From: Pedobacter cryoconitis
GTDB lineage: Bacteria > Bacteroidota > Bacteroidia > Sphingobacteriales > Sphingobacteriaceae
Direction of reading: 5' to 3'
Length of the DNA: 64,000 bases
Assembly (NCBI RefSeq): GCF_001590605.1
Contig: NZ_CP014504.1
Coordinates: forward strand, 2,542,001 to 2,606,000
Part shown: piece after piece, positions 27,248 through 38,700 of the stretch
Layout of the letters: every line of letters starts with the position of its first letter
How positions within the stretch are numbered: the stretch's first letter is position 1
Notes under the pieces: generated by a model
Seen by the model: only the letters and a program-made list of their open reading frames with translations
Database searches by the model: none
Told to the model about the DNA's origin: nothing
Made by a program: the position numbers and the translations under genes

Positions 27248-28543
27248 TCAGGCGCCCACATGAATCATTTCTTGCTTAAAGAAATCAAATAAATAGCCAA
27301 CTCCTTTTACAATCTTCTCTTTGCTGGGTTTGCTGAAGGACAACCTTATTGAATTCGTTTTGACCACACTATCTTTATGGTAAAAAAACCACATTGGACA
27401 AAAAATAACATTATAGGTATTGATCGCGCATTCTAATTGTTCTTTACTCACCTGAAAAGGGATAAATAATTCAAGGAAAAAACCACCTTCGGGAATACGG
27501 TAATGCATGGGTAGCGGAAATTCATTGATGTGCCTGTCCAGTTCCCTTAACATTACATCTCTTTTTTCTTTAAATGCCAATACTTTATCACGGTTATATT
27601 TTTTCATAGAATAGGCATTCTGAAGTAATATACCGGCTACCAACGCCTGGTCCAGGGTAGGGTTGTTTACCGAAACATAAGCCTTCAGCTCAGCTAAAAC
27701 ATCAGATTTTTTTAAATCAACCTCATTAAACCGGAGATTTCCGCTGGCATACATAATTGCCAGACGTACAGAAGGAAACACTGATTTTGAAAAAGATTCT
27801 ACGTAAATCACCCTGTTAGCATGATCAAGTTCTTTCAGACTCGGCAAGTCTGTTCCTTCGTACCGGAATATTTTATAGGCATTATCCTCTACAATTAAAA
27901 AATCCCATTCATCTGCCAGTTCAATTAGTTTTTTCCTTTTCTCAAGTGGCATTACTGCTCCCGTAGGATTATGAAAATCCGGATTGATATAGACTAACCT
28001 TACTGGCTTACCCAGCTCATTTGAAGTCTGTAACTGTAACAGGAGTTTTTGAATGTTAATTCCACCTGCTTCGTCAACTGGAATATAATGGACATCATAT
28101 CCGCTGAGTCCTGCAAATGAATTAAAACCAATATAAGACGGAGTTTCCGTGACCACAGTATGCTTATCCTGCTCACAGAATCTTAATATAGCCAGCATAA
28201 AAGCTTCCTGCGCGCCAACAGTCAAAATAATATCGTTCTCATCAACATCTTTAAAACTATAATCTGTTTCCAGGTAAGTCTTGATGATATTGGGAATGAT
28301 ACCTTTCACATGGGTGTATTGACCAATCCTGGAATAAACTTCCAATTCATCAAGCCCCTGAGACTTCAGGTAATTAAAGTAATAATCAATATTTGTCAAG
28401 GCGCCTTGCAGGTCAAAATAACTTTCGTCAGGTTTCCCTGAACCAAAAGAAATAATCTCTTTACTTTTCAGATCAGTCTGTCCCAAAAAGGACATAATAT
28501 CTTCTTCAAGAAACCTGTCTGTATTTATCTTTAACTCGTTCAT
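27248..28543 (-). CDS. PLP-dependent aminotransferase, HpgT-like role
   Basis: A 431-residue fold-type I aminotransferase of the Aro8/MocR-related class I group. The PLP lysine is Lys253 in SFSKSVFPSVRLA. Other signatures are NPDFHNPTGAVMP (Asn and Pro-Thr-Gly of the cofactor site), VEDNAY (Asp for the pyridine nitrogen) and the C-terminal RLSFSK with the carboxylate-binding Arg. Its start codon overlaps the stop codon of the thioesterase-bearing NRPS (TAATG), so the two are translationally coupled. I infer that it transaminates 4-hydroxybenzoylformate to Hpg, as HpgT does in glycopeptide and nocardicin pathways. The alternative is another aromatic or side-chain amino donor reaction for the peptide. 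Confidence 0.85.
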   Translation of the reverse strand: MNELKINTDRFLEEDIMSFLGQTDLKSKEIISFGSGKPDESYFDLQGALTNIDYYFNYLKSQGLDELEVYSRIGQYTHVKGIIPNIIKTYLETDYSFKDVDENDIILTVGAQEAFMLAILRFCEQDKHTVVTETPSYIGFNSFAGLSGYDVHYIPVDEAGGINIQKLLLQLQTSNELGKPVRLVYINPDFHNPTGAVMPLEKRKKLIELADEWDFLIVEDNAYKIFRYEGTDLPSLKELDHANRVIYVESFSKSVFPSVRLAIMYASGNLRFNEVDLKKSDVLAELKAYVSVNNPTLDQALVAGILLQNAYSMKKYNRDKVLAFKEKRDVMLRELDRHINEFPLPMHYRIPEGGFFLELFIPFQVSKEQLECAINTYNVIFCPMWFFYHKDSVVKTNSIRLSFSKPSKEKIVKGVGYLFDFFKQEMIHVGA

Positions 28544-31500
28544 TAAAATTTAGTTAGTGTGGCTATAATTTGTTCAATATGGGGCGGCTTCATCATACTG
28601 CCATGTCCACCTGTTATTTCTTCTTCCTGGAAAGGAGATTTTGTCAGCTCTCTCCAGAATAATCCATGTTCTTTAGCAGAGTGCTTCGCTTTAAAATAAA
28701 TCAGATTTGTTTCCTGAACCGGATCATGGTGCGGAGTTGGAATATTTAATCCTATGGTCCTGAGCTGATTGATTTTTTCTATACAATGAGCCAGATCAGT
28801 TCCAGGGTATACCTTCTGAAAATAATCTTTCCAGAATTCAGGAATAATAAAATCATAATGCTGCAAGGCAACTTTCTTCGCTACCTCTTTCCAGAATAAG
28901 TCTATCTCCTGAATTTCAGCTAAATCACTGATATCCAGCTGTGGACAAATATCCAGGATCAACTTCCTTTCCAGCTCAATTGACAACTCATAATTTGCTG
29001 TAAAATATTCCTTTTTATAATCACCGTTATAATCAGGATTGATGTAGTTAGGACTGTCGATCATGATCAATCGAATTGGCGCCTTTGCCCGCTGTTCGAA
29101 ATAGTTTGTAACCAGGTAGGCAATATATCCTCCGTAACTCCAGCCCAGCAAATGGATTTGACCAGGGTCACCGAACTTTTCTAAAATCGTTTTTGCATAA
29201 AGCGCTGCCATCTCCATCGGATTAACAGCTGTAGGTGAGCATACCGCTTTATCAAACTTAAAGGCCCAGATATTAAAATGAGATTTCAATCCGTCAAAAA
29301 GATGCCTGTAGCCTAGTATTTCACCTGTTCCTTCGTGGAATACAATTAAATTGGGCTTTTGAACCGCAATGAAATTGTAATTTGAAAGGACAGCAAATTC
29401 AAGTTGACATTCCTCAGTTAAATGGGACACTTTATCCTTTCCTGTTGCTGATCTGACCAGCAGCTGATCGGGAGAAATCTCCTTTTGCAGGATAGAAATT
29501 TTAGTCATCCGGGTAGCGATATCTCTTAAAACTGGTGTATGCAGGATATCAGCAAGTTTAAGTATATATCCATTCTGTTTAAGCCGGGATACTATTTGTA
29601 TGGATTTAATGGAATCACCTCCCAGATTAAAAAAGCTACTGCTAATACTTATCTGCTCAATTTTCAAGATATCCTGACATACGGTAATCAAGGCTTTTTC
29701 GTTAGCCGTTTCTGGTGGTATATAAGTTGTTCCCTGATGTGCATAGGCTCCGGCAAGGCCAGGAAGGTTCTTCTTATCTGTTTTTCCGCTAATGGTGAGT
29801 GGAATTTTATCTATTTGAATAAAATAAGCCGGGACCATGTATTCAGGAAGGCAGGTTAACAAATATTCACGAATACCCTGAACATCAATTTCCGCAGCAG
29901 CAACAATGTAGGCCGCAAGTTCTTCCATTCCCGAACTGGATTTGATGTTAATGACAACTGCATCTATAAGCTGAGGATTCATTAAGAGCGCGTGTTCTAC
30001 TTCTTTCAGTTCAATTCTATGGCCCCTTATTTTTACCTGATCGTCTATCCTTCCTTTAAATTCAATATTTCCATCCGGCAACCAGCGGCCTAAGTCGCCT
30101 GTATTATAGAGATACCCCCCTGCTTTAAATGGATGCGCGATAAATTTCTCAGCAGTAAGATCAGCTCTGCCCAGATATCCCTTTGAAACCCCTCTGCCTC
30201 CAATATAAATTTCCCCGCTCACATATAAGGGTTGTAACTGCTGCAGTTCGTTCAGGATATAAATTTGCTCATTGGCCAACGGTTTGCCAATAAGTGGCTT
30301 TATTCCATCTTTAAGATTAAACACGGTGCTATATATGGTAGTTTCTGTAGGCCCGTAGGCATTCAGGGAAATGAATGGCTCTTTGCGGAGTTTATCAAAA
30401 AGAACAGTACTCAATGGTTCCCCGCCTGCAATTAAAACTTTAAGACCTGCAGGAAGATACGCAGTGAGCTCATAAAGTTGCATCAATCTGGATGGTGTGG
30501 CTAGCATTCCCTCAATTTTACCAGTAGCAAGCCGCTCTAAAAACAGGAAAGGGTCTTGTAATTCTTCATCTGAAAAAAGATGAGCTTCCTTACCCGTACA
30601 CAGTGCACCAAGAATTTCAAGTATAGAAAGATCAAAAGTAAGGCTGGTGGATAAGCCAAAACTCTTAAGCTGTGAAAAATGGAAAGCGCCATCCAGGTTC
30701 ACTAAAAAGGACATCAGGTTTTCAAGGGTAACCATCACTCCCTTCGGGATGCCTGTAGATCCTGACGTATAAAGAACATAAGCCAGGTCTTTTAGCGAGA
30801 CAGTGCTATATAGCGCTTGTTTAGCATAAAGCGCTTGTTTTGAAGCAAATCTTCTCAGCTCATCACTATCTATACATACTTTACAGTTGCAATCTTTTTT
30901 GATGTATTCAATTCGTTGTTCGGGATAATTAGTGTCGATAGCAACATAAGCGCCTCCGGCTTTTAAAATACCCAGCATAGAGATGATCATCCACTCCGTT
31001 CTGTTTAATTTAATCCCGACAATATCATTTGGCCCGACAGCATAATTTTCCTGCAGGTAATGAGCCAGCTGATTTGAGCTTTCATCAAGCTCTTGGTAGG
31101 TAATCTTGGTATTTTCAAAGACAATAGCCACATGGTCCGGATGTTTTAAAACCTGCGCACTAAAAAGGTCAACAACTGTTTTCTCTTCTGCGTATTTTAC
31201 CAGAGTATCATTGAAATTGTAAAGCAAAGTGTTTTTTTGGAGATCAGTTAAAAAATCAGCCTCACCTAGTTTTTGAGCAGGATGTCTTAATAAAACAGAC
31301 ATCAGCCGCATATAATACGCCATTAAGGTCTTGATTTCTTCTGTGTCAAAGAGGTCTGTGTTATAATTTATACTAAAGAACAATCCACCACCAGTTTCTT
31401 TAAATTCTATATCGAGATCATATTTCGGAATGCTGACTCCTTTTTTAGCGATTATCCTGTCTTGAAAATCTATCGTATCCTGCGTAGTCCCCGCTATTTC

Positions 31501-32790
31501 TCCTGCTGTATTTTGAAGGATAAGCAGTATATCAAACAAGGGGCTCCGTCCAGTATCTTTAATTAAATCAAGCTCTGCTATCAAATGGTCAAAAGGGTAA
31601 TTCTGGTATTCAAAATCTGACAGTACTGCCTTTTTAACTTTCTCATAAAAAGAGAAAAAATCTTCCTGTGGATCTACCTGGTTCCGCAAGGGAAGCAGAT
31701 TCAAATAAAATCCGATCTGGTTTTCCAGGTCCGGGTGGTTCCGGCCTGCTACAGGCGTACCAATAATGATATCCTTTTGAGCAGTACATCTAAAAATCAA
31801 AACGTTCCATAAAGCCAGCAGGCCGACAAATAAACTCCCATCCTGACCAGTACAAAATAACTTCAGGGTTGTGGTCAGTTCTGGTGAGATCCAGGTACTC
31901 AGATTACTTCCCTGATAAGATTTTATCTTTGGCCTGTTTTTCTGAAAGGGTAAAGTCACTGCTGGTAGTTCTCCCGATAATTTTTCCAGCCAGTACTTCC
32001 GGTGATTCCGGAGTTCATGTATACCCGATTTCTCCTGTTGCCATAAGGTATAGTCTTTATACTGTATCCTCATCTCCGGCAATTGCAGTCCCACTCCTTC
32101 ATTATAAAAGTTATAATAGGCCAGAATGTCATTTTTCAATACGCCAAGAGACCATCCATCACAAATTATATGGTGTAATACGTAATAAAAAGTACAAGTA
32201 TCAGCCGAAGTCTGTAAAATAGCGGTACGTAATAATGGCCCATTTTCAAGATCAAATGGTTTGCAAATATCCTGATTCAGATATTCCTGAACTAACTTTT
32301 CCGGATCTGCTGCAGTACTGAAGTCCCTGTAATCTGTTTTAAATGCCAGCTCCCGGACAGACTGTATACTTTGTCTGACCACTCCTTCTGTATTCGCAAA
32401 AAACACGGTCCGCAAACTCTCATGTCTTTCAATTACTGAGAGAATAGCTTTTTCAAGATGCGCAATATTTCCTTTAAAGGTTAAAGAATAAGGCATGTTA
32501 CTGCTGATATTGCTATCCTCAAACCTGCTAAGTATCCACATCCGGATTTGAGCGCTTGAAGCCATAAAATCAGCTGCGTAAGGTGCCACAGGAATCTCTG
32601 AATAATTATTGTTGTTAATTCCGGAACTCAGATTCTCAGACAGGTAGGCGATAATATCCTCTTTTTTAGCTTTTATTTCGTTCAGCAAATCAGGATCAAG
32701 ATTTTCATTTTCGGTGAAGAGTTTTAACTTTCCGTCGACAAAATCTATTAAAATACCTTGCTGTGCAATTTTATTTAAAAATCTGATCAT
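28543..32790 (-). CDS. Terminal NRPS, TubC dock-C-A-T-TE
   Basis: A 1415-residue synthetase. Residues 1-57 are a TubC-type N-terminal docking domain (QQGILIDFVDGKLKLF). The C domain (about 70-495) has HHIICDG. The A domain (about 515-990) has LYTSGSTGIPKG and AYGPTETT. The T domain has the Ser in FFNLGGDSIKS (about 1057). A type I thioesterase occupies about 1150-1410, with nucleophile Ser1218 in GWSYGG and a C-terminal His near GGHGSMM. Specificity residues by hand alignment are D-L-L-L-L-A-A-I-Y-K; I do not assign a substrate. This protein ends the main assembly line, releasing the peptide as a free acid, macrocycle or depsipeptide. Its ATG overlaps the upstream NRPS stop by 4 bp (ATGA). 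Confidence 0.93.
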   Translation of the reverse strand: MIRFLNKIAQQGILIDFVDGKLKLFTENENLDPDLLNEIKAKKEDIIAYLSENLSSGINNNNYSEIPVAPYAADFMASSAQIRMWILSRFEDSNISSNMPYSLTFKGNIAHLEKAILSVIERHESLRTVFFANTEGVVRQSIQSVRELAFKTDYRDFSTAADPEKLVQEYLNQDICKPFDLENGPLLRTAILQTSADTCTFYYVLHHIICDGWSLGVLKNDILAYYNFYNEGVGLQLPEMRIQYKDYTLWQQEKSGIHELRNHRKYWLEKLSGELPAVTLPFQKNRPKIKSYQGSNLSTWISPELTTTLKLFCTGQDGSLFVGLLALWNVLIFRCTAQKDIIIGTPVAGRNHPDLENQIGFYLNLLPLRNQVDPQEDFFSFYEKVKKAVLSDFEYQNYPFDHLIAELDLIKDTGRSPLFDILLILQNTAGEIAGTTQDTIDFQDRIIAKKGVSIPKYDLDIEFKETGGGLFFSINYNTDLFDTEEIKTLMAYYMRLMSVLLRHPAQKLGEADFLTDLQKNTLLYNFNDTLVKYAEEKTVVDLFSAQVLKHPDHVAIVFENTKITYQELDESSNQLAHYLQENYAVGPNDIVGIKLNRTEWMIISMLGILKAGGAYVAIDTNYPEQRIEYIKKDCNCKVCIDSDELRRFASKQALYAKQALYSTVSLKDLAYVLYTSGSTGIPKGVMVTLENLMSFLVNLDGAFHFSQLKSFGLSTSLTFDLSILEILGALCTGKEAHLFSDEELQDPFLFLERLATGKIEGMLATPSRLMQLYELTAYLPAGLKVLIAGGEPLSTVLFDKLRKEPFISLNAYGPTETTIYSTVFNLKDGIKPLIGKPLANEQIYILNELQQLQPLYVSGEIYIGGRGVSKGYLGRADLTAEKFIAHPFKAGGYLYNTGDLGRWLPDGNIEFKGRIDDQVKIRGHRIELKEVEHALLMNPQLIDAVVINIKSSSGMEELAAYIVAAAEIDVQGIREYLLTCLPEYMVPAYFIQIDKIPLTISGKTDKKNLPGLAGAYAHQGTTYIPPETANEKALITVCQDILKIEQISISSSFFNLGGDSIKSIQIVSRLKQNGYILKLADILHTPVLRDIATRMTKISILQKEISPDQLLVRSATGKDKVSHLTEECQLEFAVLSNYNFIAVQKPNLIVFHEGTGEILGYRHLFDGLKSHFNIWAFKFDKAVCSPTAVNPMEMAALYAKTILEKFGDPGQIHLLGWSYGGYIAYLVTNYFEQRAKAPIRLIMIDSPNYINPDYNGDYKKEYFTANYELSIELERKLILDICPQLDISDLAEIQEIDLFWKEVAKKVALQHYDFIIPEFWKDYFQKVYPGTDLAHCIEKINQLRTIGLNIPTPHHDPVQETNLIYFKAKHSAKEHGLFWRELTKSPFQEEEITGGHGSMMKPPHIEQIIATLTKF

Positions 32791-35700
32791 AAATCTATCT
32801 CCCTGAAAGCAGCTCCTTTTGCTCTGACTTCTTTTTGCTTTTGTATAAAGTCTATAAATACTGACAGGTCCTCAATTACAGGATAGTGAAATACATTTTT
32901 AATATTCATGTCCAGGTTAAATTCCTTGTTTATTTTTGATAAAATATTCATAGCCTTAATACTGTGCCCCCCCAATTCAAAGAAGTTGGCTGTAATACTT
33001 ATTTTGTCTTTTTTCAAAACACTCTCCCAGATCTTTACTAGCCTGACTTGTATATCGTTTCCGGGAGCAACATAAGTTTTACCAGTAATCTCTGTGTTTT
33101 TTAATTGAGCAAGCGCATGTTTATCAACCTTACCATTGGTATTTAATGGAATTTCCTCTACCTGGAAAAAATAAGCAGGAATCATGTAATCCGGAAGTGC
33201 ATCTTTTAAAAATTGCTTAATTTCTGAAGGATCAGTTTCCGTGTTTGAGGTAAAATAGACAGCCAGTTCTATTTCATCAGTTCCCTGTTCTTTTATGGCT
33301 AGCACAACTGCATCTGTTATTTGCTCATTTTTTAAAACAGAATATTCAATTTCAGCCAGCTCAATTCTATGCCCCCTGATTTTTACCTGGTTATCCTTTC
33401 TTCCGGAATACACAAGGTTTCCGTCTGGCATCCATTTCCCAAGATCACCAGTTTTATAGAGGAATGCTGAAGGCTCAAAAGGACTGCGGACAAATTTATC
33501 TTCTCCTTGTTCCTGATGCAGGTATCCTGAGGAGACAACAGTCCCTGAAATACAAATTTCACCTGGAACCCCTATCGGTAAAGGCCTTAGCCATTGATCC
33601 AGAATATATATTTTTGAATTGGCTATTGGTTTTCCAATAGGAACACTATCGGAAGAGGAAACTATTACATCAGCATTGTTGTAAGCAATTGTGTCATAAT
33701 AGGTCGCATCTGCGGTAACTTCGGTCGACCCGTATATATTAATTAAATGGGCGTTTTCATTTTGAACTGTATCATAAAACTGCTGCACAAGCTGAAGCTT
33801 AAGTTCTTCACCACTACAAGACCATAAGCAGATATTTTGCAGTTTATCTTTGAATAAAGCAGGATAACTCAGCATCGCTTTTAGCAATGAGGGTACCAGT
33901 AATAGTCTCGTGATCTTATGCGTATGAAGGCTGTTTATAAAATATTTTATATCCAATAATTGCTCCCGGGGGTAAAGTACTAAGGGGATCCCTTTTAATA
34001 AAGGCCCGAATAATTCACAAATATGATCCACAAAACTTATGGATGTTTTTGCACAGCAAACCTCCCCTTTTTGAAAAGGATATGCTTCCCACATCCAGTT
34101 CAACCTGTTCATCAAACCAGACGCTGTAAGCAGTACACCTTTAGGCAGGCCTGTTGATCCGGAAGTGTAAATAATAAACCCGGGATCTTCTGTTAGGATC
34201 AGCAAAGTATCTTGTACAGGATTAGCAGAATTCTTTAAGTCTGCAAGGGCCAGCGTATTTGTGTCTATCAATGCAGCACTGTCACTATCTTTATAAATAA
34301 AAGCAATTCGTTCTGCCGGGGTTACAGGGTCAACAGGAACACTAACAGCCCCAATTTTATTCACGGCCAGTAAAACTGCAACCAAATGCTGATCATGAGT
34401 TAAAGAGATCAGCATGCGATCTCCTGTTTTTATTTTTAGCGTATGGACGAAATAGGCGGAGTAGCTTTGACGTAACAGATTCAGTGCACTAAATGTAAAA
34501 TCACCGTCTGCAGTTATCAATGCAATTCCATCCGGGTTGATTTTAACCTGCTCTTCAAAAAGATCAGTTATCCGCTTATTTTGATGAAATAATTTCTGAG
34601 TATTGTTAAATTGCTCAATAAGCTGGTATTTTTCATCTTCAGCAAGCAGCGCTATTGCATCCAGCGAACTATTGGGATTGTTTGCAAACTGAGAGATTAT
34701 AGATTCCAGATGTCCGGTCAGTTCCTGCATTCCCTTTTCCAGGTAAATATTACTATTGTATTTAAATTGAATAGACAATGTATTTTCTAATGGAACAACC
34801 ACAACATTTAAGTCATAATTGGTTTGTTCAAATGCATCCGCAGCAATGATACTGAGTTCCTGATTTTCATTTTTCAGCTCCAGGTCTTCTTTCAGCAAAT
34901 CAGCAATCGGATAGTTCTCAAAGATCATAATGTGGTTGATCAGCTGGGCTTTCAGCTCACTAACAGATTGAATTTCAGATAAATTAATATAATGATGCTC
35001 ATTACCTGTTATGGCTTCTCTATTCAGCTTTTTTAGCAGTTCTGCTGGTGTTTCTATGTCCTGATAATTCACTCTGACAGGAATTGTATTGATAAATAAA
35101 CCAACCATGTCTTCTACGCCAGACAGACTCGCAGGTCTTCCTGAAACCACAGCGCCGAAAACCACATCTTCAACATCATTGTATCTGGAGAGCAGGTATC
35201 CCCAGGCTCCCTGGATAAAAGTATTTTGTGTAATTCCCAGTTCGTTACAAAAGGACTGTAGCTGAGTATAAGCGTCACCTTCAATTTTAAGGATTTGTTT
35301 TGCTTGTTGATAGACAGGTTGCGCTACAGCGGTTTTTTGATAAGGAACCCCAGCTATTTTAGTATACCCCGATAAATAATTTTCCCAATAACGCCGTGAC
35401 TTTTGCTCGTCTATCTGATTCAGCCAGCTAATATATCCGGAATAAGGTACGGGTGTTGGTAAATCTGGCGGCAGATTGTGGTCTAATGCATTTAAGAGTT
35501 GATAGAAATCTTTGATCAGCACGCCCATACACCATCCGTCAATGATAATATGATGGTTACTCCAGATAAATTCATAGTCTTCATTTCCATGAGCAATCAC
35601 CAGAAGCCTCATCTGAGAGCTGGATTCCAGGTTGAACCCCAATTCCCTGTCATTTAATTTTTCCTGTTCAATAAAGGCAGCCGCAGGTATTCCTGCCGGG

Positions 35701-38700
35701 ATTTCCTTGAAAGTGAAATTGCTGGGTGCATATTTCCATACGATTTGCAAAGGTTCTTCACGCAGGTCATTTCTGAAACCTGTTCTCAGCACTCCATGTC
35801 TTTCCACCAGTTTATCATAGGCCTTTCTTACAGATTCAATATTCAATCCGGGAGCTTTAATGCGATAAGACATTTGCTCAAAGTACATGGGTGAAAACTG
35901 ATCTGCCAGGCAATGGTAATAAATTCCCTGTTGTAATGGAGAAAGGCTATAAATATCTTCTACATTATTATCCTTATTGATTTCCGCCAGCTCTTCCATA
36001 CTCAAATCTTTGAAGGTCAGATCCCACGGAGTAACCTTTGGCTGTAAAGTATTTGCTAGATGATCGATAAGACCGATAAGCGCTTCTTTATAACTGGCTG
36101 AAAGCCTTTCTATAGTATGGGCATGATAGGTGTTTGAAGCATACCCCAGAGACATCGTCAGCTCGCCAGCAACCAACATTCCTGAGACACTGAGCAAGAT
36201 ATCGTCTGTAGCCTCCTCCATATTGTTGCGCCCTATATATTCACTGGAAAACTCCAGCGCTGAGTCTTTATCCTCTGGCAGGGTATTGTCAAAATCGCCC
36301 AGATAATTAAATAAAACAGCTGCATCCATAGGATGATGAAAATCATCTCTGAGATAGTTAAGCATCCCATATCCGATTCCTTTGTTGGGTATTCGTCTCA
36401 GGTCTTCTTTAACTTTGACCAGACTATCTTGCGCATGAGTTGAGCCTGATACTGCTAAGACATAAGGATACATTGTTGTAAACCAGCCTACTGTCCTGCT
36501 GATATCAGCATCCTGTAAAATTTGTTCTCTACCATGTCCCTCCATTTTCACCCTGCTTTTAGCTATCCCAAAGACTTTTTTTATGGCAATAGCCAGGCAG
36601 CTCAATAAAATATCGTTGATTTCTGTATTGTAAGCATGGTGCACACCAGACTTAAGTATTTCTGTGATTGACCTGTCCAGGCTAAAAGTTATATGGCGAT
36701 CTATACGTGCAGACTGAGCAGTATCAATATCTTTTGGAAAGGGCATAACAAATTGGTTAAGAACCTGTTCCCAATATTCCTTCTCTGGTTCAAATTGCTC
36801 AGATCTGGCCATTTCCTGTAGTAGAAATGCCCAGCGTTGAAAAGAGTCAGTCTTTAAGGGTAATACATGATTTTCAGACTTTATATAACTGCTGTAAAGG
36901 AGTGCAAGATCTTCGAGTAAAATCCTCCAGGACATTCCATCCACTACTAAATGATGAATAATAAGCACAACCCTGTCCCCATCATTTAAGCTGAAATGCC
37001 CTGCAGTGATTAGTGGCCCTGTTTCCAGCTGAAAACCTGCCTGCAGTTTTTCAGCTATGGTACCCATTTCAGCTACCCCATTTTCATGCTCCCTTAAATC
37101 AGTATATAGTATAGTAAAATTGTCACCATAGACATCCTGATTGAACTGTTCCCATTTGTCATTTTGCTTCTTGAAAACCATACGCAAAGCATCGTGATGG
37201 TTTGCGAGTTCAACCATACATTTCCTGAGCAGTGCAGTATCCAGCCGCTGTGTACTTTTCAAGACGACTGATTGATTGTAATGCTGATAATTATTCAGCT
37301 TCTGGCTAAAAAAATAGTGCTGTACAGGGGTCATTACTACCGGACCAAGGATCACTGACTGGTCAGCTATTGTCTCTTCCTGATTCATGAATCCAGCCAT
37401 TCTCTCCAGTACGGGAAATCCCAGAACATGTTCTATTTTCAATTGATATCCCTTCTGTTTCAGACGAGATACAATTTGTATCGATTTGATGGAGTCGCCC
37501 CCTGAATTATAAAAATCGTCTCTTATTCCTATTCTATTTTTTTTGAGGACATCTTCCCATACACTGATCAATATCCGCTCTTGCGCTGTTCTGGCATCTA
37601 CAAAAGAGGGATTGTGCGCATCATCTGGTAAAGTACTGTTGTCAGGATCCGGCAGTGCTTTTTTATCCACTTTTCCGTTAGGGGTCAATGGAAGTTCTGT
37701 CAGTGCCACAAAATGAGAAGGAAGCATATACCTAGGTAAGATTTCCAGCAAATGTCTTCTCAGTTCATAAATGTCTGGCTGCTTGTCGGAAACGATATAG
37801 GCAACAAGCTCTTTATCCCCTGTTTCTGAGGTCTTAACCACAAGCACGGCATCATTGACTTCAGGACTGGAAAGAATAGCATGTTCCACTTCTCCTAATT
37901 CTATCCGGTATCCTCTGATTTTTACCTGTTCATCTTTTCTTCCTAAGAATTCAAGATCGCCATTTCTGAGCCTTCTCACTAAATCGCCTGTTTTATACAG
38001 ACGCCCGCCTTTTTCAAAAGGATTAGGGATGAATTGTTTAGCGGTCAGTTCTTCTTTATTTAAATAGCCTGATGCTACACCATCCCCGCCAATGTACAAT
38101 TCCCCGCATACCCAATCCGGTACAGTTTGCAGATAATCATCCAGGATATAGACAATATAACCGGTAACAGGCTGACCGATGATCTTTCCATTTAAATGCT
38201 GCTGATCGTCCGGACCAACCGGATATGTTTTTTTAGTACACCAGATCGTTGTTTCTGTAGGCCCATATAATTCATGGATTACGGCATGTTCAAAATATTT
38301 TTTGATGTTGAGCAAATGTAAAGTTTGCACAGCATCACCACCAATATGAATATGCCTGATAGCAGTAAAGGCTTTGATTCTATCTTGCTCAGGAACCGAA
38401 CCGATCAGCTGTTCTAAAAATGAAGGGATAATCTGGATATGGGTAGTTTTTGATAAAATAGCCATTTGGTTTTCCCCGCCCAGGATGTCAAAACGGTTAA
38501 TGATAATCAGTTCCCCTCCTGAAAGCAGCGGTGGAAGTATTTCAAACAAGGAGATGTCAAATGAATAAGATGCATGGTTCAGCATTTTAATCTGATCAGG
38601 AAAATCTTTGATATGTCCGAGGATCACCTGCGTATGCCTGCTTAAATTCTGATGTGTTAATAAGACACCTTTAGGATTTCCTGTCGTCCCTGAGGTATAA

